Below the pieces are notes generated by a model, which was not told the DNA's origin, ran no database searches, and saw only the letters and a program-made list of their open reading frames with translations. This document shows, one piece after another, positions 1-7,688 of a stretch of 64,000 nucleotides of DNA. Position 1 is the stretch's first letter. Every line of letters starts with the position of its first letter. The stretch lies in assembly GCA_009859145.1 (NCBI GenBank), contig VRVR01000008.1, forward strand, positions 359,957 through 423,956, read 5' to 3'. The DNA is from Andalucia godoyi. Taxonomy: Eukaryota > Discoba > Jakobea > Jakobida > Andaluciidae. The translations under genes and the position numbers were made by a program.

Positions 1-123
1 ACATTTCGACAGGTTGTCCAACGGAGCCACCGCCCGATTCGGAACGTGCACTCTCGCCGCATCCGGTTCGCGCAGACACTGCAAAAAGTCACATTCCGAA
101 GACGTCAAATCCAGCTTGTCCAT
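1..123 (-). CDS. 5' end of a gene running off the left edge
   Basis: An ATG at 123 on the minus strand opens a frame that stays open for all 41 codons to the window edge. The peptide begins MDKLDLTSSECDFLQCLREP and ends at a Cys codon. The codons resemble those of neighbouring genes, and the start follows a TTCTTTCTG leader. No family is recognised from 41 residues. The 420 bp upstream (124-551) are AT-rich and gene-free, as expected for a promoter and leader. It could still be a chance frame, because only the first exon portion is visible. Confidence 0.5.
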   Translation of the reverse strand, partial: MDKLDLTSSECDFLQCLREPDAARVHVPNRAVAPLDNLSKC

Positions 124-551
124 CAGAAAGAACAAAACCAAAATAAAATAAAACAAACACAAACAATAAAACAATAAAACAATAAAACAACAACAACAAC
201 CCCACTCACTCTCCGTCTTCTTCCGTTCCTCACGGCCGTCGTCTAGCGTTGAGCGTTCCCTTCTCTTCGTGTTTTCACCAACCAAAAAAATAATAATGAG
301 GACGCTTCCATAAGATTCAATTCAGAAATTCCAGCAGTTCCTCAAATCGGTCTTCTTTTTCCCCTTTCCGTTTCTCTCTCGTTTCCTTTTCCCTTTTGTC
401 TGTTATCCGCTGTCTGTCGTCCCTTGGATTTTGTTTGTTGAACCCATTCCCCTTTTCCTTTTTCCCTTTCTCCCGTTTCACCTTGGACTTCGTTGTGTCA
501 CATAAAATTTTGAATAAAAGCACTGCTGTGTTCGTATTTTGATGTTTCACC
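124..551. other. AT-rich intergenic stretch without a gene
   Basis: There are simple A/C-rich runs (tandem AATAAAAC-like units near 165-200) and a pyrimidine-rich stretch at 340-480. No convincing coding frame is seen. The stretch separates the leftward partial gene from the Fanzor relic. The 16-20 bases near 535-555, read on the minus strand (CACGGTGAAACATCAAAATAC), loosely resemble the start of repeat R2 at 4029, but the match is too short to rely on. Confidence 0.4.
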
Positions 552-645
552 GTGTTTATTTGGCACCACATCCTCCTCGCACTTCGCCGCACGTTGTCGG
601 TTTGTCTATTTCGTCTGTTTCATACTTGTACATTTTCAGAACCCG

Positions 646-1736
646 ATGGTGCAGGTGGTGAAAGCTGCGCTCCGAGAGCGGCTGCGCCATCCCGATCTGC
701 ACGATGCCCTCCTGAGTTGGGTGAGCGATTTGCCGTTCATCACGTGGCGCGGCGCACTCCTGCTAAACCACTACCTCGCCCTTGTGTTGGAGAATGACCT
801 GCCCTTTCCCGATTTCAAGGATTCGTTCTTGATGAATGCATTTACGTTTCCGGATGGCCGCATCATTGTTACTTCTTCCGAGTCCGTCCTTGCACTCACC
901 GCCTTTGCGGAGGAGCATTGGGACAACCATCCGCGGCTGCAGGGAGTCGGGTACAGAGGGGAGTACTGCCAAGCGTCGCGGTATCTTGCGAGAGAATGCC
1001 AAACCAACATGGCGAACGGCTTCAAGTTCGGTCTTGAGGCGAAGCTGCGTCGCCATGTCTTCGCATCCATCGCATCCATTCCCGCAGACGGCGTGCGGCT
1101 GACGACGAGATGGTCTCCAGAGAGCCAAACCCCAGGAGAAGGCGCGGAGCAGCGGGGCGCGAGGATCAGCAGCAGCAGCCGCGTCAGGTGCCGGCGGGCA
1201 TGACGCTTGTCGGGATCGACCCAGGGCGCGCAAACATCTTGACCGCGTTCGACGGGACTGCCGTGCGCAGCGAGATGCGCAACCAGTGGTATCATGCCAC
1301 TGGTGCAAATGCGGAGCGCAAGTGGATGGAGCAACGCAACGGTCGTGTTTGCGAGATTCTGGATGAGTTGTCGGCGCTGCTGCGGATCAGTCAAGAGGCC
1401 GACTGGCTTCCGCATCTTCATTTCTACAGGACGCATGTCAATGCCCTTTGGAGTCATTTCACGAACCACCAGGGGCTGAGACACTGCGCCACAGTGAACT
1501 GTCCATCTGACCGCCGGTGCGTGGGCCGCGATGCCAACGCCACGATGAACATTCGTCAGTGCTGGCTCAGCCGACCGCGGTTCTTGTGTCGGAATCCACG
1601 CGGTATTCCCAGTGCAAGCGAGCTGGAGTCCTCGCGTGAGGCACTCATGAAGATTGAACACGTCTGGTTCTGCCGGACATTTCACGCCTCCCGTTCCAAC
1701 TTCCGACTACGACAGGTGGAATCGAAACTGCTGTAG
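646..1736 (+). pseudogene. Degenerate Fanzor (eukaryotic TnpB-like RuvC nuclease), frameshifted and internally deleted
   Basis: Two overlapping frames make one gene. The first (646-~1100) gives an N-terminal helical domain beginning MVQVVKAALRERLRHPDLHD, with a later NGFKFGLEAKLRRHV segment. The second (to 1736) carries a RuvC-I motif, VGIDPGRANILTAF (Asp near 1218), and a RuvC-III motif, GRDANATMNI (1524-1553), preceded by a Cys-containing knuckle (HCATVNCPSDRRC). This order is that of TnpB/Fanzor proteins, which are RNA-guided DNA nucleases. Only about 104 residues separate RuvC-I from RuvC-III, and no RuvC-II glutamate block is visible. That points to an internal deletion on top of the frameshift near 1090-1110. 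A spliced gene is the alternative, but no good GTATGT...TATAG intron is seen at the shift. Function is probably lost. An acceptor-like TTTTCAG precedes the first ATG. Confidence 0.75.
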
Positions 1737-1861
1737 ATGCATTATGTCGGAGACCAGAAAAAAAAAATTAAGGACAAGAAATCCTTGTTCGTGGTTTGTA
1801 TTTCTTTAATGTTATAACCCTCCAACCCAAATATCTGGTGGACGGCTGTGAATGTATATCA

Positions 1862-2010
1862 TTGGATAGTATGGCTGAGTTGGCAGCCGTCGACATTACC
1901 GTTGAATGAAGGCCGGCCATTTTCCCCCTTGCAGAATGCTGTTACCAGTGGCGGCAGGTCGAGGCCCAATGCGACACTGTCAGCCGATTCCTTGTAATCG
2001 ATGATTTCTC
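1862..2010 (-). repeat. Dispersed repeat R1, copy A
   Basis: On the minus strand this 150-bp segment is clearly homologous to 57890-58075 on the plus strand. Shared blocks include ATCATCGATTACA, CATTGGGCCTCG, GCAGCATTCTGC-type sequence, TTCATTCAAC and TGTCGACGGCTGC. Read in frame, both copies end in the same peptide pattern (RPSFN-N-NVDGC-LSHAI then stop). This looks like the 3' end of an old coding sequence. The family is not recognised. Confidence 0.7.
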
Positions 2011-2021
2011 CGCCACGGGGC

Positions 2022-2068
2022 CTCTCTCTCTCTCTCTCTCTCTCTGAGAGAGAGAGAGAGAGAGAGAA
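2022..2068. repeat. Palindromic (CT)n(GA)n microsatellite
   Basis: A run of CT dinucleotides (2022-2045) is followed directly by GA dinucleotides (2046-2068), so the two halves are self-complementary and could extrude as a hairpin of about 22 bp. It lies within the candidate element at 1816-2343. Confidence 0.9.
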
Positions 2069-2419
2069 AGAACAAGTAGATAAAAAAATGCGGAATGACA
2101 ATAAAAGAAGCTCGTTGAAATCCCTGGTTTTTTCTCCTGGTTCCCAAGGTCCATTTGGTTCTAACGAATGCACTCATTGATCAGTTCGCGAGCTCTGAAC
2201 GAAACTATAATAGGCTGTTTCCGTTTTGGGGTGCGCATGGGCGCTGATGCTGACTGTAAACGTCAACTTTTTACCCCAAATAGTCTGTCTGAGGCGCAGC
2301 ATGCGAGCCAAATGTTTTGGAGAGAGGTTTGGGTTGGAGGGTTCCTACTTAAATTATTAATCAAGAGAAAAGAAAAAACAAGACAGAAATAACAAAATAA
2401 AAAGGAAACAGAAGAAACG

Positions 2420-3823
2420 ATGCGGTTCCAGGTAGCTTTGTGTGTGCTTCCGCTTCTGTTCTCCCTTGTTCTCAGTGCACCGGCGGCATCACATGCGCTC
2501 CCAAGGCTGCAAGTCTCGGGCGACTTGGTGCAGAAAGTTGTGGTTCGGACGATCGAGGCGTCGAATTCACTGATCCGGTCATCGGTACGCATCAAGTTTG
2601 AGAACAAAGGATCATCGACTGCGACTGAATTTGCGTTTATTCTCCCCAATGACCAAGCTTCCCGACTTGCGCTTCTCGAGCCGTCGCAGAAAAAGACAGT
2701 TCTGCCTGTTTCTGGACCGTTTTCCATCGATTTGCAGCCGGATTTTGTCGCATTTAAAGTTTCCGGGATCAAGATCAGCCCCTCCGAGACACAGGAGGTG
2801 ACTGTGAAGCTGTCTTTCACGGGCCGTCTTCGCCCTGAGCCAGAATTGACTCCGCAAGAGTCGCTGCAGTACGTCATCTTGTCGGATTCGCATCTTGTTG
2901 CATCGCCGTACAAGACGGAAAAGCAGTCCACGCGCATTAAGCTGGGTACAGATCGCGTTGAGTCGTATTCTGAGCTGAAGCCAATGTCCTTTGCGGACCG
3001 CGAGTTGTCGCTTGGACCATATGCGGATGTTGCGCCGTTCTCGGTCTCGTCGCTGCAAGTCCATTATGCAATGCAGGCAGGTCTTGTGGACATTGAAGAG
3101 CTTGTGAGGACTGTCGAAGTGTCGCATTGGGGATACGTTTCTTTCACAGACGACTACAGAGTCCGCAACAATGGAGCCGGTCTCAAGGGCGAGTTTTCCC
3201 GACTGGACTATGTGAGAAAGCAAGCATTTGGAAACTCGATTGCTTCGATGGATGTGAACATTCCGTATTCTGCTGTTGACATGTACTATCGCGACGAAAT
3301 CGGAAACATCTCGACATCCAACTTGTTCCGCTACGACGACCACATCCATGCGCAGCTGATGCCGCGATTTCCGCTGTTTGGACACTGGCAAACGGTGTTT
3401 ACGTTCGGCCATGCGGTGCCGCTCAATGTCCTTGGCTCATACACGGAGTCCGGAAAGAGACAGGTGGTGTTCTCGCTGTGGCCCGGCATGGAAAATGTGG
3501 GGCTGAAGAAAATGACGCTTAAGATCATGCTTCCAGAAGGAGCAACGGGCATTTCGACCATGGTTCCTTACTCGACCTATAAGGATGTGGATATCCGACA
3601 AGAGTCTGTTGCAACATATCTTGATGTCGGTGCCGGGAGACCAACGGTGGTTATCACGATTGAGAGTCTGACTCCGGAAATGGATTCTCTCGTACAGATC
3701 ACGTACGACTTTGCTGCAATCAGCATGTTGAGAGAACCGTTGCTGCTGATCTTTGCATTTTTTGTCCTTCTCGCAGTAGGAATCTGCGGTTCGCGACTGT
3801 CTCTCAAGATCAAGAATGATTAA
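2420..3823 (+). CDS. OST1: Ribophorin I, OST subunit 1
   Basis: The 467-residue product is the OST1/ribophorin I subunit of oligosaccharyltransferase, which holds the complex that N-glycosylates nascent proteins in the ER. Visible support is a signal peptide (residues 1-26, ending about ASHA), a long lumenal domain, and the family signature around residues 262-305 (SRLDYVRKQAFGNSI then DMYYRDEIGNISTS). A single C-terminal TM segment (about 437-458) is followed by a short basic cytosolic tail. Mammalian ribophorin I is longer (about 600) because of an extra cytosolic domain; this length is nearer to yeast Ost1. The ATG at 2420 follows an A-rich leader. It is one of four genes in this window acting on ER glycoproteins. 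Confidence 0.93.
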   Translation: MRFQVALCVLPLLFSLVLSAPAASHALPRLQVSGDLVQKVVVRTIEASNSLIRSSVRIKFENKGSSTATEFAFILPNDQASRLALLEPSQKKTVLPVSGPFSIDLQPDFVAFKVSGIKISPSETQEVTVKLSFTGRLRPEPELTPQESLQYVILSDSHLVASPYKTEKQSTRIKLGTDRVESYSELKPMSFADRELSLGPYADVAPFSVSSLQVHYAMQAGLVDIEELVRTVEVSHWGYVSFTDDYRVRNNGAGLKGEFSRLDYVRKQAFGNSIASMDVNIPYSAVDMYYRDEIGNISTSNLFRYDDHIHAQLMPRFPLFGHWQTVFTFGHAVPLNVLGSYTESGKRQVVFSLWPGMENVGLKKMTLKIMLPEGATGISTMVPYSTYKDVDIRQESVATYLDVGAGRPTVVITIESLTPEMDSLVQITYDFAAISMLREPLLLIFAFFVLLAVGICGSRLSLKIKND

Positions 3824-4032
3824 AAATAAGAAGGGGGAAAAATGGTAGTGTAAGTTCGAAACTTGATTTTTGCGATTGATCAATTTGATCAGTTGAACCA
3901 AAGACTCTTCTTGACCGCAGCATCTTCAAACGTCCAGCAGCAAAACACAACCATAATGCACTCGCACCCTCACTCTCACTCCGGGACGGCCAGAAGGGGG
4001 CGTCTGGACAGCGGAGACAGCTTTGTGCGTCA
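3824..4032. other. Short intergenic spacer after OST1
   Basis: This is the 3' flank of OST1 with an A-rich tract just after the stop. No gene is seen. It leads into repeat R2. Confidence 0.4.
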
Positions 4033-4193
4033 CCGTTGAACATCAAACAATACGATTTTCTTACCGTCGTCAAGTCCAGAATTTCTTCATTCTTCGCTTT
4101 TTTCTTTCTTTCTGTTATTTTCTGTTTGCTTTGTGTTTTTTATAATCGAGCTTTCAAGCACCTTTCATCAAAGACAAAACACATCTCATGGCT

Positions 4194-4229
<36 letters not shown>

Positions 4230-4292
4230 TCCCAACAAACTCAAACCAACCATGCCCGAAGATACCGAGAACCAAGAACCCGTTGATTCCCT
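4033..4292 (+). repeat. Dispersed repeat R2, copy 1 (promoter-plus-start-codon-like module)
   Basis: This is homologous to 42791-43079 read on the minus strand. In order, the shared blocks are GAACATCAAAC, a TTTCTTCATTCTTCGC block, a TATA-like box TTTTATAATCGA (4138-4148), TCAAGCA, CATGGCTCC, ACAAACTCAAACC and GATACCGAGAACCAA. An ATG at 4252 opens a 36-codon frame (MPEDTENQEP...), and the other copy has the matching start MSADTENQ. A (GA)n tract (4196-4226) interrupts only this copy. It reads like the 5' region of an unidentified gene family, detached from any full gene. Confidence 0.65.
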
Positions 4293-4548
4293 TCTCGTCC
4301 GAGGCAGAGAGACCAAGAACGCAAGCGGTGGTGTGCCCTTTGCACTCGTTCACCTTCCGTAAAAAAACCCAACAAGACCATTTCCCCCTTATGCCGCCTT
4401 TTTTGGGTTCTATTTACGAAACCGTTTCACTTTCTTGAAATTTGGTAAATGTCTATATCGAAAGAGATACATAGAGATATAGTGCGTGGTTTCTCCCCTC
4501 CCCCATTAACAACGGCGTTTTGTTATTCGTCTTCATGATAGGTTCTGC

Positions 4549-7500
4549 ATGTCGGAAATCAATTTAATCGATCATCACATTCGTGATTTGAACAGCATTG
4601 AATTGGATCCGCGAGCAAAGTCTTTGAATTTGCACGGAAATCATATCGCGACGTTGAAAAATGCTTCTTTGGATCTGCGATTACCAAACATCCAACATCT
4701 TAATTTATCATCGAATATACTCGTATCGCTCGACTTTTTGGCGAATCTCTCCTTCTTGCGTGTTTTGAATGTCGCGTCGAACAGAATCACGTCGTTGTGT
4801 CCCATTCATCATTTGCAAAATCTGAAAATTGTCGTGCTTTCATTCAACAAGATTGGGCAACTGAGCCCGTTTTCCAGCGGGTCGGCGTCTGTGGAGATCC
4901 TGGATTTGAGGGGAAACGTGATTTCACAACTTTCGGAAATTTCACATCTGAGAGAGTTTACCCAACTGCGAGTGCTGTGGTTTCAAGTCGACGGAATGCA
5001 TCGAAACCCTGTATGTGCCGATAGTCAGTATTTGCAGACGGTGCATCGATGTTGTCCGCATGTCGAAGCTCCGTGCCTGGACTCTGGTCTCATGGACGAG
5101 GATTTGAAAAGGGAGCTTGTGGACGACTACTTGATTGAGAAGTATTCGAATTTTCCGGATGCTCACTCGCATCTGGATGAAGCAGACGATGGATGTGAAG
5201 ATGACTTGGGCGACTGGAAGCTGGATTCACAAGGAATGGGCAGCACTGGTGAGGATACGATGATTCCGTCGCCATCATCGAGCATTGCCTCGTCGATTCC
5301 TTCGCTTCCTGTGGTCCGGCACCTGGCAACTCCAAGAATTGACAGTGTGCTGCAGCAGAGAAAGCCAACAGCAGCAGCTCGTGTAAAGGAGGTGCCCAAG
5401 GGCGATCACCGAACCTCTGTCAAGGAAACCGGCGGCGTTACCGCCGATGCGTCCGACAACAGTGTTCCTGTTCGTGAACCGCCGAGAAGCAGTGAGCGAC
5501 CTGCAGTAGTCGCAAAAGACAGTCCCACTGCACCAGAGCCCAGGCCCCGGGAAGAACGGGCGGAGGTGGCTCCAAATCGTGCGTCTGCGCAGAGTGAAGA
5601 GACTGCTGCAACATCCACGAAAAAGAGCTCCGCAAGCCCGGATGTGAGGCTACGAGACGAGCATGTGATAGTTGAGGGGCTTGAGCGAGAAAAGGGGCTT
5701 CGGCGATTAGTCGAAGAGCTGCGTGGACAATTGGAAGTTTCGGAATCTCGGGTCCATAATGCAGAGTTTGCGTACCACAAGAACTCGCAAAGGTTGCTGT
5801 CCCAACTGGAGGAGGCTCGTCAGGTGATTGCAGAACAAGATGCGCGGCTGTCCGAGGAGGTGCGGCGACGGAGTAATGCAGAAAACAAACTGAAGGAAGC
5901 GAAGGAGTTTCTATTGGAGCGTGAGCAAGTTGTGCAGAAGCTCAGGGCGCAAAAGATTGAAATGGAAACGTCAGTTGCGTCATTGGAAGATCAAGTTAAA
6001 TCGATTTCTCTGAGTTCTGACGAGGAACGAAAGAATCTGGGTCATCAAGTCGACAGCTTGTCGATGGATAACGGGAAACTGAAGAGGCTTGTTGCAGAAA
6101 TGAATCGGCGATATGAAGGCATGGCCCAGGATCAAAGACGAACCATAGAGCGATTGGAGCAGGAGAACAAGGTGCTTCGCGAAGATGCTGTCCAGTACAA
6201 GTTGAATCTGGATCGCAGAGAAGAGGAACTGGGAAAATCGGAAAGAGGTCGATTGCTTGCCGAAGAAAAATCTTCCAACCTCAGCCAAGAGAATCTTCAT
6301 CTTCACAAGCTCGTGGTGGATCTCCAGGGTGTGAAGGACGCGAATTTTGAGATCTCGAAAGAGAATGCAGTCTGTAAGGAGCGCATGGCCAATCTCGAAG
6401 CAGAACTGGGGAAGGAGCATGAAAAGTACGCATTGTTCTTGCAAGATCACAGCAAGCTCCTTCGCGGAGTTGAAAAGTTCCGAAACGAGGTTCATCGCCT
6501 GCAGTCTGTCCTCGAATCCAAGGACGCATTGGTGAAATCCAAGGAGGATGAGTCGAACCGCTTGAAAGCAGAAGTAGGCCAGTTGAAGGCGGAGCTTGCA
6601 GATGTCAAGCTTCAGGTGTCGCAATCTGTCCAGGATTCCACAAAGGCCTCGCAGGATGGTGCCCAGGAATGCCAATTTTTGAAGAAGACCGTGGCGGAAT
6701 TGCAAGACTGTCTTCGACGAGTCATTGCGAAGCATGAAGAGACAAAGAAGTCTCTGGATGATGAGACGAAAAAGAATGCCGAGATGGAGGCGGTGCTCAA
6801 GACGTCGGTCCAAAAGGTGGAACTTGCAGAAAAGCAACGCGCGGAGCTGGACGCGCTAACGTCGGAACTGAAACGCAGAGACATGGAGCGCGTCACATCT
6901 TATCAACAGCTGGCCTCTCAGTTTGACCAGCAGTTGTCGAAACTGGTGATTGAGAACACAACACTTAAGGCCCAGTCCTCGGCGCTGCAAATGCAATCCC
7001 AAGATGATGTTGTTCAGCGACGTCTCCTTTCAGAGAAGGACAGCGAGCTGGATCGCATGGCGGAGCGTCTCGAGATCTATGAAAAAGAAATCAAGAATCT
7101 TCGTCGCATCGTTTCGGACAAGGATTCAAAACTGGAAAGCAAGCGGAATGAATTACGAGATGTACAAGAGAGTCTTGGGAAATACAATTCTGAAATCGAG
7201 AAGCTTCGAAAATCCGTGGAAGCCGAACGGTCAGAGTCTGCTGACCAGGTGAAAGTCCTTGAGAAAAAACTGGACGAGCAAAGAAAGGCAGAGGATGCTC
7301 TGCGTCGTGAACTGGAATTGAAGATCTCTGAGAAGCAGGGTGTCCTTGCGGATCGCGATCTGGCGATTGCAGGGCTGCGAAAGGAAATTGAAGCGCTGAA
7401 GGAACGAATGCTCCGCAACGATGCAGAGACGCGTGTTCTTCTGCAGGCCATTGACAAGCAGAAGCGCAAACTGGAAGAGAAGGAAGAGCACATCCAGCGA

Positions 7501-7566
7501 TTGCAGAACGCATTTCGAAGCGTTCAAACAGAGGTGTTTTCGCCTGCGAACTATCGCCGTGAATAG
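4549..7566 (+). CDS. Leucine-rich repeat and coiled-coil centriolar protein (LRRCC1/VFL1-like)
   Basis: The 1005-residue product has an N-terminal SDS22-type LRR block (residues about 5-175), including LNLSSN- and LDLRGN-type repeats. The LRR cap reads DGMHRNPVCADSQYLQTVHRCCP, the pattern seen in LRRCC1. A Ser/Pro-rich linker (190-380) follows, then almost continuous heptad-rich coiled coil to the C-terminus. LRRCC1 (CLERC) in animals and VFL1 in Chlamydomonas are about the same length, localise to centrioles or basal bodies, and help set basal-body position. The ATG at 4549 gives the full LRR region. Another LRR/coiled-coil family is possible, but the matching order and size favour LRRCC1. 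Confidence 0.75.
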   Translation: MSEINLIDHHIRDLNSIELDPRAKSLNLHGNHIATLKNASLDLRLPNIQHLNLSSNILVSLDFLANLSFLRVLNVASNRITSLCPIHHLQNLKIVVLSFNKIGQLSPFSSGSASVEILDLRGNVISQLSEISHLREFTQLRVLWFQVDGMHRNPVCADSQYLQTVHRCCPHVEAPCLDSGLMDEDLKRELVDDYLIEKYSNFPDAHSHLDEADDGCEDDLGDWKLDSQGMGSTGEDTMIPSPSSSIASSIPSLPVVRHLATPRIDSVLQQRKPTAAARVKEVPKGDHRTSVKETGGVTADASDNSVPVREPPRSSERPAVVAKDSPTAPEPRPREERAEVAPNRASAQSEETAATSTKKSSASPDVRLRDEHVIVEGLEREKGLRRLVEELRGQLEVSESRVHNAEFAYHKNSQRLLSQLEEARQVIAEQDARLSEEVRRRSNAENKLKEAKEFLLEREQVVQKLRAQKIEMETSVASLEDQVKSISLSSDEERKNLGHQVDSLSMDNGKLKRLVAEMNRRYEGMAQDQRRTIERLEQENKVLREDAVQYKLNLDRREEELGKSERGRLLAEEKSSNLSQENLHLHKLVVDLQGVKDANFEISKENAVCKERMANLEAELGKEHEKYALFLQDHSKLLRGVEKFRNEVHRLQSVLESKDALVKSKEDESNRLKAEVGQLKAELADVKLQVSQSVQDSTKASQDGAQECQFLKKTVAELQDCLRRVIAKHEETKKSLDDETKKNAEMEAVLKTSVQKVELAEKQRAELDALTSELKRRDMERVTSYQQLASQFDQQLSKLVIENTTLKAQSSALQMQSQDDVVQRRLLSEKDSELDRMAERLEIYEKEIKNLRRIVSDKDSKLESKRNELRDVQESLGKYNSEIEKLRKSVEAERSESADQVKVLEKKLDEQRKAEDALRRELELKISEKQGVLADRDLAIAGLRKEIEALKERMLRNDAETRVLLQAIDKQKRKLEEKEEHIQRLQNAFRSVQTEVFSPANYRRE

Positions 7567-7688
7567 ACATGACCGGCACCTGTATTTATTCGATCACGCA
7601 ACTTGTACAATTTTTTCTTTTAATTTAAAACCCGCCAAAGATGATTTCTTCTTCCTTTTTCTTCTGCTTCTGCTGTTCTTCGAAACAA

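Larger units (their letters stand above)
1816..2343. mobile_element. Candidate small non-autonomous element with 16-bp perfect terminal inverted repeats
   Basis: AACCCTCCAACCCAAA at 1816-1831 recurs as its exact reverse complement at 2328-2343, bounding 528 bp. Inside lie R1 copy A and a palindromic CT/GA microsatellite, but no intact gene. The arrangement resembles a MITE. No clear target-site duplication is visible next to the repeats, so the ends may be slightly misplaced or old. It begins 80 bp after the Fanzor relic. Confidence 0.45.
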
